Assembly (NCBI GenBank): GCA_046351235.1
Contig: JAXLYV010000004.1
Location: forward strand, 186,001 to 250,000
Direction: 5' to 3'
DNA: 64,000 nucleotides
Origin: JBBSAT01 sp046351235
GTDB taxonomy: Bacteria > Myxococcota_A > Polyangia > Polyangiales > Sandaracinaceae
Shown here piece after piece: positions 33,945 through 43,381 of the stretch. The notes below the pieces were generated by a model that did not search any database, was not told the DNA's origin, and saw nothing but the letters and a program-made list of their open reading frames with translations. Numbering within the stretch: the first letter of the stretch is position 1; each line of letters opens with the position of its first letter. Both the position numbers and the translations under genes were made by a program.

Positions 33945-35336
33945 GTGCGGTCGACCGGAGCGCCAGACGAGCCCATCGCGGAGACGACGGCGGCGAGCGC
34001 GAACGGGGACCTCGTCACCGAGCCGCTGGCTTCCGCGCGCGAGGCACGTCGGGTGCGTCGAGCGTCGCTCCTCGTGCTCAAGGGGGACCGCGCCGGCGTC
34101 TCGTTCCCGACCCACGGCGAGCGTTGCGTGATCGGCACGCACGCGTCGGCCGACGTGCGCCTCGAGGACGACCGCGCCGTGTCGCGCTTCCATTGCGAGA
34201 TCGCGCTCGGGCCCACGGGCGCGACGATCCGCGATCTCGAGAGCCGCAACGGAACGTTCGTCGACGGCGTCCGGATCGGCACGGCTCATCTCCACGACAA
34301 GGCGATCCTGACGGTGGGCGCGACCGAGCTCCGCTTCTCGCTCGGCGCCGAGGACATCGCGCTCCCGCTCTCCGAGCGCACGGCGCTCGGAAGTCTCGTC
34401 GGCGTCTCGACGGCCATGCGCCAGACGTTCGCGCGTCTCGAGCTGGCGGCGCGAGCCGAGACGAGCGTGCTCATCACCGGCGAGACGGGCACCGGAAAAG
34501 AGGCCGCTGCCGAGGCGCTCCACACGGAGGGCCCGCGTCGGGACGGCCCCTGGGTGGTCGTGGACTGCAGCGCCCTCGCGCCCTCCATCCTCGAGAGCGA
34601 GCTCTTCGGCCACGAGCGCGGTGCGTTCACCGGCGCCGCCACGCGACGCGCGGGTGCGTTCGAGGCAGCCGATGGCGGCACGGTGTTCCTCGACGAGATC
34701 GGCGAGCTTCCCCTGGATCTTCAGCCGAAGCTGCTACGCGTGCTCGAGCAGCGGCAGGTGCGGCGGTTGGGGGCGACCCAATACGTGCCCCTCGACGTAC
34801 GCGTCGTCGCGGCAACCAACCGTGATCTGCGCGAAGAGGTGAACGCACGCCGCTTCCGCTCGGACCTCTACTATCGGCTCGCCGTCGTCGAGATCGCGAT
34901 GCCGGCGTTACGCAGTCGCCCCGAGGACATCCCGCTCCTCGTCGAGCACATCCTCTCGCGACGGCTCCGGGGGGCTCCGCGGCCCGCCTTCGCGGACGAC
35001 CCCTCCGTGCTGTCGCGCATGCAACGCTATGGATGGCCAGGCAACGTTCGCGAGCTGCGCAACTTCGTCGAGCGGGCGCTCACGCTGGACCTCACTGCCC
35101 CGCCGGGCGATGGGACCCAGGCCCCTGCAGCGCTCGATGGAGGGGCGCTGGAAGCGGCCATCCAGGCCGACGCCCCGTTCCGACCGCAGCGCGATGCGTG
35201 GACGCGAGCCTTCGAGAACCGCTATCTGCGCGCCTTGATGGAGCGTCACGACGACAACGTGACCGCCGCGGCACGCGCCGCCGATCTCGACCGCGTCTAC
35301 CTCTACCGGTTGCTCTGGAAGCACGGGCTGCGCTGA
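33945..35336 (+). CDS. FHA-domain sigma54 enhancer-binding activator
   Basis: The product is 463 residues from GTG 33945, which has GAGGTAGAGG upstream. The N-terminal FHA domain covers about 40-130 (CVIGTHASADVRLEDDRAVSRFHCEI, then DLESRNGTFVDGVRI) and binds phospho-Thr. The AAA+ domain has Walker A GETGTGKE (about 179), GAFTGA for sigma54 contact (about 225) and Walker B FLDEIGEL (about 247). The C-terminal helix-turn-helix is NVTAAARAADLDRVYLYRLL. FHA activators in myxobacteria are switched by Ser/Thr kinases, and the large kinase read from the opposite strand is the obvious candidate partner. Confidence 0.94.
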   Translation: MRSTGAPDEPIAETTAASANGDLVTEPLASAREARRVRRASLLVLKGDRAGVSFPTHGERCVIGTHASADVRLEDDRAVSRFHCEIALGPTGATIRDLESRNGTFVDGVRIGTAHLHDKAILTVGATELRFSLGAEDIALPLSERTALGSLVGVSTAMRQTFARLELAARAETSVLITGETGTGKEAAAEALHTEGPRRDGPWVVVDCSALAPSILESELFGHERGAFTGAATRRAGAFEAADGGTVFLDEIGELPLDLQPKLLRVLEQRQVRRLGATQYVPLDVRVVAATNRDLREEVNARRFRSDLYYRLAVVEIAMPALRSRPEDIPLLVEHILSRRLRGAPRPAFADDPSVLSRMQRYGWPGNVRELRNFVERALTLDLTAPPGDGTQAPAALDGGALEAAIQADAPFRPQRDAWTRAFENRYLRALMERHDDNVTAAARAADLDRVYLYRLLWKHGLR

Positions 35337-35378
35337 GCTGCGGGGCGTGTCCGGCATACCCCCTGCAACCCGCCGGGC

Positions 35379-36173
35379 ATGACTCGACGCTCCCTGCGAA
35401 TCGCCCCCGCGCTCCTCACACTCGCGCTCTTCATCACCTGTGGCTGCAAGAGCTCCGCACCGGCGGGGCGCACCGCGTGCAGGGCCGCCTCCGATTGTCC
35501 CGCATCGTGGTTCTGCCGCAGCGATGGCTTCTGCTACGACTCCCCAGAGCCCGACGGCGGTGCGCGCGATGGCTCCGTGACGGACGCGGGACGCGACGCG
35601 GCGAGCGACGCATTCGTAGCGCCCGACGCCCACGTCGAAGGCGACGCGAGCGTCGTCGACGCCGGCTGCACGAGCGCGGCCTCGTGTGACGACGGGCTCT
35701 TCTGCACCGACGACGCCTGCGACACGGCGACGGGCGTCTGCAGCCACGCTCCGCACCCCTGTGCGGAGGACACCAATCCGTGCACCGACGGTTTCGCATG
35801 CGACGAGTCGATGGACGCATGCGTTCCCGCGCCGGCCGCCGCGGGAACGCCGTGCCGCGCGAGCGTCGACCTGTGCGACGTCGCCGAGACGTGCGACGGA
35901 ACCTCGACGGTGTGCCCGCCCGACAGGTTCGCCGACACGACGGTGATCTGTCGTGGCTCGCGCGGAGAATGCGACCAGAAGGAGGCCTGCACCGGCACCG
36001 CCCCGACCTGCCCGGCGGATCTCCCCGCGGACGACGGAACGCCGTGCGAGCTCCGGTGCGGCGCCGAGACGTGCTCGGCGGGCGCATGCGTCGGTGGGAC
36101 CAGCTGCTCTGCGCGCGACGTCTGCCTCTGCGACGACAGCTTCTGCGGCCCGGCCGGGACGATCTGCCCGTGA
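35379..36173 (+). CDS. Cys-rich surface lipoprotein
   Basis: The product is 264 residues. The signal peptide ends in I-T-C-G-C (about residue 23). An Asp/Ala/Gly-rich linker (about 58-95) follows, then disintegrin/Dickkopf-like Cys spacing (CDDGLFCTDDACDTATGVC, CDVAETCDGTSTVCPPDRF, CGAETCSAGACVGGTSC). These repeats are widespread in myxobacterial extracellular proteins, where their function is unknown. The gene starts 43 bp after the sigma54 activator and could be co-transcribed with it. Confidence 0.85.
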   Translation: MTRRSLRIAPALLTLALFITCGCKSSAPAGRTACRAASDCPASWFCRSDGFCYDSPEPDGGARDGSVTDAGRDAASDAFVAPDAHVEGDASVVDAGCTSAASCDDGLFCTDDACDTATGVCSHAPHPCAEDTNPCTDGFACDESMDACVPAPAAAGTPCRASVDLCDVAETCDGTSTVCPPDRFADTTVICRGSRGECDQKEACTGTAPTCPADLPADDGTPCELRCGAETCSAGACVGGTSCSARDVCLCDDSFCGPAGTICP

Positions 36174-36311
36174 GCACGTGAGGCCCCGAGCGGTCCGAAG
36201 CATGCGCCGTCGCGGGGTCGCACCGCGAAGCGCGTGCTTCGCGCCCGCTCGCGTCGGGCCCTTCCCCCGGGCGCGGCACCCCGCTACGATCCACGCGTGG
36301 GGAGGCGCTCG

Positions 36312-38783
36312 ATGCGTGCTTCGTTCTCGCGAGGGTTGTCTCGTTCGCTCGTCGTGCTCTTCCTCGCCGGCTGCGCCTGCGGCACCGAGCCGGGCCTCTA
36401 CGATCGCGGTGTCGGCGAGTTCTGCGAGAGCAGCGACCAGTGCCGCACGAACCTGCGCTGCGCCTCCGGGACGTGCCAGCCCTCGCGCAGCCTGATGGCG
36501 GGCGCGCGCTGCGACCTGACCCTCGAGTGCTCGGAGGGGCTCTATTGCGGTGCGACGCGCCGCTGCGAGATGGCCGGCACCGAGCCGGAGGGCGGTGACT
36601 GCGACACCGACGGCCAGTGCCAGTCGGGGCTCGTGTGCCTCGTCGAGGGCTTCGGCGGGCGCTGCCGCGCGGCGGGGATGCGCGACATCGGCGACACCTG
36701 CACCGGACAGAGCGCGTGTCTCGCGGGCCTCACGTGCACGCAGGGCCGCTTCGGCATCACCTGCCAGAGCGCGCCGGCGACGGGCGTCGGCGGCGACGGG
36801 AGCGCGCTCGACGGCGGCACCGGCACCACGACGCCGCCGATCCTCGGCGTGTGGAGCGGCGCGACGTGCGAGACCGACGACGGCGCGGCGACGGCGTACT
36901 TCGAGGTGCCGCGTCACACGAGCGCCGACCACGACTTCTTCCGCCTGCCCTTCCCGAGCGACGTGCGCCGCACCGCGACGGGCCTCGACCTCGACGGATT
37001 CCCGACGCCTGGCACGGCGCTGCCCGTCGACGTGATGGCGCGCTACGTCTCCGCCTCCGAGACCGACCTCGACGGCTTCGCGACGAACGCCGTGTCCTAC
37101 TTCCGCTTCTCGCGACCCTACGACTGGGAGTCGGTGGGCGATCGGATCCGCATCGTCGACATCACGCCGGGCTCACCGGGCTATGGCCAGAACCGCGGCC
37201 TCGGCTGGCTCACCACCGCCGGCCGGCTGACGAAGTACGTGTGCGAGGACTGGCTCGGCGTGCGCACGGGCCACGGCGATCCGCTGCGCCCGGGAACGAC
37301 GTACGCGGTGCTGCTCACCACGGGCATCCGCGACATGAACGGCAACGCCTTCGCGCGCGACGAGGACTTCGTCGCGACGCTGGGCGACACGGCGCCGAGC
37401 GACGCAGCGCTGATGCACGCCTGGCAGGCGCACGCACCGCTCCGCGCGTTCCTCACCGACCAGAGCATCGATCCGACGACCGTGCTGAACGCCGCCGTGT
37501 TCACCACGCAGACCGCCGACACGATGGTGCAGCGCCTGCGCGCGGCCGAGCAGACGGCGACGCTGCCGGCGATCACCGACGCGACGACGTGCACGGGAAC
37601 GGCCGTCTCGCCGTGCGACGACGGCACCGAGCTGCGGCGCTGCGGCGCGGCCGATCCGGCGTACACGGAGATCCACGCGCACCTCTCGCTGCCCATCTTC
37701 CAGGCCGGCACGGCGCCCTACGAGGAGCCCGAGGACGGCGGCGGCATCGCGGTCGACGCGAGCGGGCAGCCCATGGTCGTGCGCACCGAGGAGGTCTGCG
37801 TCGCGATCACGATCCCGACGGCGGCCGTGCCTGCGGGCGGCTATCCGGTGCTCGTCGCCGCGCACGGCACGGGCGGCAGCTTCACCGACCACATCCGCGG
37901 CGGCATCGCGCACGAGGCGGCCGTCGCCGCGACGCCGGCGATCACGATCGGCATCGACTTGCCGCAGCACGGCAGCCGGCGCGGCGGCAGCACGCGGAGC
38001 CCCGACCGCCTCGTCTACAACTTCACGAACCCGCGCGCGGCGCGCGACGTGTTCCTCCAGGGCGCGGCCGATCTCGCGGGCACGATCCGCTTCGCGCGCG
38101 AGGGAACGATCCTCGACGGCGCCGGCGCGCCGGTCGCGATCGACGAGACACGCATCGTGCTCTTCGGGCACAGCCAGGGCGCGCAGCACGCGGCGCTCCT
38201 CGCGGGCGACGAGCCCTCGCTCGCCGGCGTGGTGCTCAGCGAGGCCGGCGGCGATCTGACGCAGTCGCTCCTGCACAAGACGCAGCCCTTCGACATCGCG
38301 CGGCTGGTGCCGCTCGCGCTCCTCGACTTCGACGGGAACGGGAACCTCGCGGTCGGCGACTTCAACCCGGCGCTCGCGCTCTTCCAGACGTTCTTCGAGC
38401 GCGTCGACGCGGTGAACCTCGCGCGGCACTACGCGCGCGAGATGCCGACCGGCGCGCCCGGACTGCACGTCTTCGCGACCTACGGCGTGGGCGACAGCTA
38501 CACGCCCGAGCCGACGCTGCAGGCGTTCGCGACGTCCGCGGGCTTCGCGTTCGTCAATCCCATCCTCACGGCGCCCGACTTCGCGCCGACGGGCGTCGAT
38601 GCGCCGCTCTCGGGCAACTTCACGACGGCGAGCAGCGCGTTCACGTTCGGCATGCGCCAGTACGCGCCGCCCGCGGGCGTCGACGGGCACTTCGCCGCGC
38701 TCCAGGGCCCCGAGGGCCAGGCCGACATCGCGCGCTTCCTCGGCGCGCTCTTCGCCGGGACGACGCCGCCGATCGGGCAGTGA
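36312..38783 (+). CDS. Large surface lipoprotein with an alpha/beta-hydrolase domain
   Basis: The product is 823 residues. The signal peptide (MRASFSRGLSRSLVVLFLAG) ends in a Cys-rich start (C-A-C). Cys-rich repeats (about 35-150) follow, then an Ig/lipase-N-terminal-like region containing FRLPFPSDVRR and LRPGTTYAVLLTTGIRD. The C-terminal hydrolase domain (about 490-820) has VLVAAHGTGGSFTDH and the nucleophile elbow GHSQGAQH. It is most like bacterial virulence-factor-type lipases or esterases displayed on the surface. ATG 36312 opens the signal sequence. Confidence 0.85.
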   Translation: MRASFSRGLSRSLVVLFLAGCACGTEPGLYDRGVGEFCESSDQCRTNLRCASGTCQPSRSLMAGARCDLTLECSEGLYCGATRRCEMAGTEPEGGDCDTDGQCQSGLVCLVEGFGGRCRAAGMRDIGDTCTGQSACLAGLTCTQGRFGITCQSAPATGVGGDGSALDGGTGTTTPPILGVWSGATCETDDGAATAYFEVPRHTSADHDFFRLPFPSDVRRTATGLDLDGFPTPGTALPVDVMARYVSASETDLDGFATNAVSYFRFSRPYDWESVGDRIRIVDITPGSPGYGQNRGLGWLTTAGRLTKYVCEDWLGVRTGHGDPLRPGTTYAVLLTTGIRDMNGNAFARDEDFVATLGDTAPSDAALMHAWQAHAPLRAFLTDQSIDPTTVLNAAVFTTQTADTMVQRLRAAEQTATLPAITDATTCTGTAVSPCDDGTELRRCGAADPAYTEIHAHLSLPIFQAGTAPYEEPEDGGGIAVDASGQPMVVRTEEVCVAITIPTAAVPAGGYPVLVAAHGTGGSFTDHIRGGIAHEAAVAATPAITIGIDLPQHGSRRGGSTRSPDRLVYNFTNPRAARDVFLQGAADLAGTIRFAREGTILDGAGAPVAIDETRIVLFGHSQGAQHAALLAGDEPSLAGVVLSEAGGDLTQSLLHKTQPFDIARLVPLALLDFDGNGNLAVGDFNPALALFQTFFERVDAVNLARHYAREMPTGAPGLHVFATYGVGDSYTPEPTLQAFATSAGFAFVNPILTAPDFAPTGVDAPLSGNFTTASSAFTFGMRQYAPPAGVDGHFAALQGPEGQADIARFLGALFAGTTPPIGQ

Positions 38784-38853
38784 GCCCGCGGCGGCGCCAT
38801 CACGCGCGCGGAGCTCCGTCGCGCGACGCCGAAGGCTCGGATACCATCGAGGG

Positions 38854-40845
38854 ATGACGCGCACGTCGCTCGCCCGCGCCCTCGCTTGCCTCTTCGTCGT
38901 CGCCGCTCCCTCCACCGCGCTCGCGCAAGCGACGTGCGTCGACGGGACGGGGATGATGTGCCTCAACGTGCTCGCCGCCGCGCGTCCCGACGGAGTGGTC
39001 GACGACGTGTTCACGACGAGCAACGGGCTCTACGCGCCGCAGCTGCACTTCGGTCAGTACCTGCGTGGTGTGAACGGCTGCATCGGCGGGACGGGCTTCG
39101 TCACCTGCCCGACGATCGTCCCCGGCAACACCGACCCGCGTCTGTGCCGGACGAGCTACGAGGGCTACGTGTGCGGCAGCCCGGGATCCAACCCGCCGGG
39201 CGGCAACGATCCTGCGTTCCAGGCGAGCTCGCTCGACTGGTACTGGACGCAGGTCGTGCGCACGCGCGACGACGGCAGCCAGGTCGCCGACGGCGAGCCG
39301 GGCTTCTACATCCCGTGGCGCGGGCGCATCTACGACCTCGGCGGCGAGGCCAACCGCGTCGTCCTCTTCCCGATCACCGATCACCCGCCGCTCCCGTGCG
39401 AGGCGTTCGAGTACACCGTCTGGCTCTCGAACAACCCGGATGCGACCTCCATCGCGCCCGCCGGCGCGCCGGATCCGAGCCAGTGGAACGAGGCGCGCCT
39501 GATCCGCGCGTACACGCAGGGCTGGACGCGCAATCCCTTCGCCGAGGGCGCGGCCGACGCCGCGCGCGCCGACCTCGGCACGTTCCTGCGCGACACCTCG
39601 AACGGCGAGGCCATCGCCGACGCGCTCGCCACCGTGTGGGCGCTGCCCTGCGGCCTCACGTTCCGCTACGTGGCCATCCAGGGCGGCAACAACGGCAACC
39701 CAGGCCCCGAGTGCACCTACCACTCGAGCGAGGACGAGCTCGACGGCGTCGCCGGCCTCAACGAGGACGACACCGCGATCTGCCTCGACGGCGATGGCGA
39801 CCACCACCGCGACATCCACTGCGGCGGCGACGACTGCGACGACACGAACCCGGCGATCCACCCGGGCGCCTTCCAGCCCTGCGACGCGACGACGAGCTTC
39901 GACTGCCGGCCCATCACGCCGTGTGCGCCCGGCTCGCGCTGCGATCCCTCGACGCACCTCTGCAGCGAGGCCTGCTTCGAGGGCACGTGCGCCTCGGGCT
40001 TCACCTGCAACCCCGGCGGCTTCTGCCAGGAGTCGGCGTGCGCCGCGCGCACCGAGCCCTGCCCCGACGGCACCATCTGCCGCGGCGGCGACTGCGTGGA
40101 CCCGTGTCAGGGCGTCGTCTGCCCCGGGCGCCTGCAATGCGTGGGCGGTAGCTGCATCGATCTCTGCCTCGGCGTCGCGTGCCCCTCGATGCAGCTCTGC
40201 ATCGCCGACCAGCCGGGCGCCCAGACGCTCTGCGGGCCGGCCTGCACGTGCAGCGATCTCGCGAGCACGACCTTCTGCGGCGCCGGCACCGCGTGCGACA
40301 CGCGCGACGGCTCGGCGACCGAGGGCCGCTGCGTGGACAGCGGCTGCGAGACGCAGACCTGCGGTGCCGGCATGATCTGCCGCGCGGGAAGCTGCGTGGA
40401 CGCGTGCCAGGGCGTCGTGTGCCCGCTCGGCCAGGAGTGCCGCATGGGCGCGTGCATCGTCGACCCGTGCTCGGGTGTGACCTGCGGCACCGGCCAGCGC
40501 TGCGAGGCCGGCAGCTGCGTCGATGCGTGCATGGGCGTCACCTGCGCCGACGGGCAGCGCTGCCGCAACGGCGCGTGCGAGCCCGACCCGTGCTCGGGCG
40601 TCGTGTGCGGCACCGGCTCGCACTGCGTGGAGGGCAGCTGCGTGCTCGACTCGCTCGACGCGGGCCACACGGGGATGGACGCGAGCACGCGCAGCGACAC
40701 CGGCGTGCGCCCGCCACCCACCACGGAGGGCTCGTGCGGCTGCCGCGTGGGCCGGAGCGACGCGCGCTCGGGCCTCTACGTGGCGCTCGGCGTGCTCGCG
40801 ATGCTCGCGGTGGCGCGCCGTCGCCGCGCTTCGCGCGCGCGCTGA
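38854..40845 (+). CDS. Secreted multi-repeat Cys-rich protein with a MYXO-CTERM tail
   Basis: The product is 663 residues. It has a Sec signal peptide (about 1-25, cleaved near ALAQA). An unrecognised N-terminal domain (about 30-300) and a MopE-like Asp/Cys motif (GGDDCDDTNPAIHPGA) follow. Next come at least six short repeats of the pattern C-x-G-V-x-C-x6-9-C-x3-C-x-D (DACQGVVCPLGQECRMGAC; DPCSGVTCGTGQRCEAGSC; DACMGVTCADGQRCRNGAC). It ends in G-S-C-G-C, one transmembrane helix and R-R-R-R-A-S, a MYXO-CTERM signal. This suggests outer-surface anchoring after tail processing. Confidence 0.87.
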   Translation: MTRTSLARALACLFVVAAPSTALAQATCVDGTGMMCLNVLAAARPDGVVDDVFTTSNGLYAPQLHFGQYLRGVNGCIGGTGFVTCPTIVPGNTDPRLCRTSYEGYVCGSPGSNPPGGNDPAFQASSLDWYWTQVVRTRDDGSQVADGEPGFYIPWRGRIYDLGGEANRVVLFPITDHPPLPCEAFEYTVWLSNNPDATSIAPAGAPDPSQWNEARLIRAYTQGWTRNPFAEGAADAARADLGTFLRDTSNGEAIADALATVWALPCGLTFRYVAIQGGNNGNPGPECTYHSSEDELDGVAGLNEDDTAICLDGDGDHHRDIHCGGDDCDDTNPAIHPGAFQPCDATTSFDCRPITPCAPGSRCDPSTHLCSEACFEGTCASGFTCNPGGFCQESACAARTEPCPDGTICRGGDCVDPCQGVVCPGRLQCVGGSCIDLCLGVACPSMQLCIADQPGAQTLCGPACTCSDLASTTFCGAGTACDTRDGSATEGRCVDSGCETQTCGAGMICRAGSCVDACQGVVCPLGQECRMGACIVDPCSGVTCGTGQRCEAGSCVDACMGVTCADGQRCRNGACEPDPCSGVVCGTGSHCVEGSCVLDSLDAGHTGMDASTRSDTGVRPPPTTEGSCGCRVGRSDARSGLYVALGVLAMLAVARRRRASRAR

Positions 40846-40887
40846 TTCTCGAACGGCACGCGCCCGAAAAGCAGGTATCTTCGCGGC

Positions 40888-41511
40888 GTGATCGGCAGGC
40901 TCACGGGCATCGTCGGCGAGCGCGCCTCGGATGGCTCGATCGTGCTCGACGTGAATGGCGTCGGGTACGAGGTCTTCGTCCCGCTGGGCTCGCTGGGCCG
41001 GCTGCCCGTCGATCAGCCCGTCACGCTCCACGTGCACACGCACGTGCGCGAAGACGCGCTCGTCCTCTACGGATTTCCGACCGCCGACGATCGAGCCGCG
41101 TTCCGCACGCTCATGACCGTGTCGTCGGTGGGCCCGAAGCTCGCGCTCGCGATCCTCTCGCACCTCTCGTCCCGCGAGCTCGCGACCGCCATCGCGCGCG
41201 ACGACCGCACCGCGTTCCAGAAGATCCCCGGCGTCGGCAAGAAGATCGTCGAGCGCCTCGTGCTCGAGCTGAAGGACAAGGTCGCGCACCTCTCGAGCGG
41301 GAGCGTCTCGCCCTCGAGCGTCGGCACGATCGTGGCGCCCACACCAGCCACCTCGCGCCTGCCCGGCCCGCTCGGGAGCGTCGCCGGCATGCTGGTCTCG
41401 ATGGGCTTCCGGCCCTCCGAGGCCGATCGTGCGGTCGCGGCGATCGCGACGGGCGCCGAAGGAAAAGACACCGGCACACTGCTGCGCGAAGCGCTCGCGG
41501 CGCTCGGTTGA
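40888..41511 (+). CDS. ruvA: Holliday junction branch migration protein RuvA
   Basis: The product is 207 residues, normal for RuvA. The N-terminal OB domain begins MIGRLTGIVGERASDGSIVL (GTG start). Helix-hairpin-helix motifs appear as FRTLMTVSSVGPKLALAIL and FQKIPGVGKKIVERLVLELKD. The C-terminal RuvB-contacting domain is SMGFRPSEADRAVAAIA. RuvA tetramers hold the four-way junction and load RuvB. ruvB follows 44 bp downstream on the same strand. ruvC is not adjacent. Confidence 0.97.
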   Translation: MIGRLTGIVGERASDGSIVLDVNGVGYEVFVPLGSLGRLPVDQPVTLHVHTHVREDALVLYGFPTADDRAAFRTLMTVSSVGPKLALAILSHLSSRELATAIARDDRTAFQKIPGVGKKIVERLVLELKDKVAHLSSGSVSPSSVGTIVAPTPATSRLPGPLGSVAGMLVSMGFRPSEADRAVAAIATGAEGKDTGTLLREALAALG

Positions 41512-41555
41512 CGCGGGCGGCAGGCGAGTCGAGTAACCGGCGGATCGGCACGGCG

Positions 41556-42605
41556 ATGGCGAAGAAGCAGACCAAGGGCGCGCGCCCCGAGAACCTCCTC
41601 GATCCGGCGCCGGCGAGCGAGACGGAGGAGTCGCGCTTCGAGCAGTCGCTGCGGCCGAGCCGCTTCGACGACTTCGTCGGGCAGACGCGGACGAAGGAGA
41701 ACATGATCGTCTACGTCGACGCGGCCAAGAAGCGGAAGGGCGCGCTCGACCACGTGCTGCTCTTCGGCCCGCCCGGCCTCGGCAAGACCACGCTCGCCTT
41801 CATCCTCGCCGAGGAGCTCGGCGTCACCTTGCACCTCGCGCACGGCCCGGCGATCGAGCACAAGGGGCAGCTCGCGGCGCTCCTCACCAAGCTCGCGCCC
41901 AACGACGTCCTCTTCATCGACGAGATCCACCGCCTCTCGGCCGTCGTCGAGGAGAACCTCTACACGGCGATGGAGGACTTCCGCATCGACGTCGTGCACG
42001 GCGACGGGCCGATGGCGAGCACGCTGCAGATCCCCATCTCGCCCTTCACGCTGGTCGGCGCGACCACCCGCACGGGCCTGCTCACGGGCCCCTTGCTCTC
42101 GCGCTTCGGGATCGAGGCGCGCCTCGACTACTACGAGGCGGACGACCTCGCGCGCATCGTGCGGCGCAGCGCCGGGATCCTCGAGGTGAAGATCGACGAC
42201 GACGCGGCCCTCGAGCTCGCGCGCCGCGCCCGCGGCACGCCGCGCATCGCGAACCGCTTGCTGCGCCGCGCGCGCGACTTCGCCGAGGTGCTCGGCAACG
42301 GCAAGCTCGACGCGAAGACGGCCGACGATGCGCTGCGGCGCCTCGAGGTGGATCACGCGGGCCTCGACGAGATGAACCGCCGGTTCCTCAAGGTGATCAT
42401 CGACGTCTACGACGGCGGGCCGGTCGGCATCGAGGCGCTGGCGGCGACGCTCAGTGAGCCGCGCGACACGCTGGAAGACGTGATCGAGCCGTACCTGCTG
42501 CAGAACGGGTTCCTCGCGCGCACGCAGAAGGGGCGCGTCGCGACCGAGAAGGCGTTCCAGCACCTCGGAAAGAAGCGGCGCTCGAGCCAGGGCCATCTGT
42601 TCTGA
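41556..42605 (+). CDS. ruvB: Holliday junction helicase RuvB
   Basis: The product is 349 residues. The family opening is SLRPSRFDDFVGQTRTKENM. Walker A is GPPGLGKT and Walker B is FIDEIHRL. Sensor motifs appear in VGATTRTGLL and ARGTPRIANRLLRR. The winged-helix C-terminus is YDGGPVGIEALAATLSEPRD, then EPYLLQNGFLARTQKGR. It is the ATP-driven motor for branch migration with RuvA. ATG 41556 gives the standard length with a short Lys/Ala-rich leader. Confidence 0.97.
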   Translation: MAKKQTKGARPENLLDPAPASETEESRFEQSLRPSRFDDFVGQTRTKENMIVYVDAAKKRKGALDHVLLFGPPGLGKTTLAFILAEELGVTLHLAHGPAIEHKGQLAALLTKLAPNDVLFIDEIHRLSAVVEENLYTAMEDFRIDVVHGDGPMASTLQIPISPFTLVGATTRTGLLTGPLLSRFGIEARLDYYEADDLARIVRRSAGILEVKIDDDAALELARRARGTPRIANRLLRRARDFAEVLGNGKLDAKTADDALRRLEVDHAGLDEMNRRFLKVIIDVYDGGPVGIEALAATLSEPRDTLEDVIEPYLLQNGFLARTQKGRVATEKAFQHLGKKRRSSQGHLF

Positions 42606-42682
42606 CGCGGCGCGCACGCGGCGCGGACGTGGTTCCGGCGCTCGGGGTTCGGCGGTATCCTCGGGGCGCGGGAGGTGCCGCT

Positions 42683-43381
42683 GTGCGGGGCATCGCAATC
42701 GGAGCGCTCGTCGGTCTCGCATCGCTCGGATGCGACGGACAGCTCGGCTTCTCCTCGCGCGGCGAGGACGGCGGCGCGCAGGCCGGCCTCGATGCGGGCC
42801 GCGACGGCGGATCCTCGCTCCCGGGCGTCGACGCCGCGACGCCGGGCCTCGACGCGTGGAGCGCACCGGCGCCCGACGCTTGGACGAGGCTGCTGCCCGA
42901 CGCGTGGGTCGCGCCCGATCCCACGTGCGCGACCAGCACGCCGCTCGCGGGCCCGATCGCAGGCTGCATGCCCGAGACGCCGGCGAGCTCGGGAGACCCG
43001 CACGTCGACTGCTGGGTCCGGATCAACCAGTTCCGATGCCAGTGCCAGCAGCTGCCGCCACTCGCGCGCTGGACCGAGGGTGAGGCCTGCGCCGATCAGA
43101 TGGCGCGCTACGACCACGATCACCAGGGCATGCCGCACGCGGGCTTCCTCGCCGGGATCTGCGGTGGCGGCTCCGGACAGAACGAGTGCCCGGGATGGGG
43201 CTCGATCGATCAGACGGTCTCCGGGTGCCTGCAGCAGATGTGGGACGAGGGGCCGGGCGATTTCTACGGGCCGCCCCCGCACGGGCACTACATCAACATG
43301 TCGAGCCAGAGCTTCACGCGCGTGGCGTGTGGCTTCTACGAAGGGCCGAACGGCGTCTACGCGGTGCAGAACTACCAATGA
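42683..43381 (+). CDS. CAP/SCP-domain lipoprotein, copy 1
   Basis: From GTG 42683, which has GGAGG eight bases upstream, the product is 232 residues. The signal peptide ends in A-S-L-G-C, followed by a 70-residue Asp/Ala/Pro/Gly linker. The CAP-like domain has RINQFRCQCQQLPPLARW, ACADQMARYDHDH, LQQMWDEGP and GHYINM, supplying the His/Glu residues of the CAP cavity. Bacterial CAP proteins are extracellular; some bind lipids or carry hydrolase activity. The stop codon overlaps the ATG of the next gene by 4 bp. The two proteins are clear tandem duplicates. Confidence 0.85.
   Translation: MRGIAIGALVGLASLGCDGQLGFSSRGEDGGAQAGLDAGRDGGSSLPGVDAATPGLDAWSAPAPDAWTRLLPDAWVAPDPTCATSTPLAGPIAGCMPETPASSGDPHVDCWVRINQFRCQCQQLPPLARWTEGEACADQMARYDHDHQGMPHAGFLAGICGGGSGQNECPGWGSIDQTVSGCLQQMWDEGPGDFYGPPPHGHYINMSSQSFTRVACGFYEGPNGVYAVQNYQ

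Noticed and set aside
35353..35366. GG-N10-GC spacing like a sigma54 -24/-12 promoter upstream of the Cys-rich lipoprotein gene
   Set aside because: Only the two dinucleotides fit. The rest of the consensus is poor, and a start 12 bp downstream would fall at the ATG, leaving no leader.
38800..41289. Very long antisense open frame opposite the Cys-rich protein gene and ruvA
   Set aside because: It is a by-product of high GC and third-position bias. Its translation is Arg/Ala/Val/His-rich low-complexity sequence with no domain, while the opposite strand encodes clear proteins.
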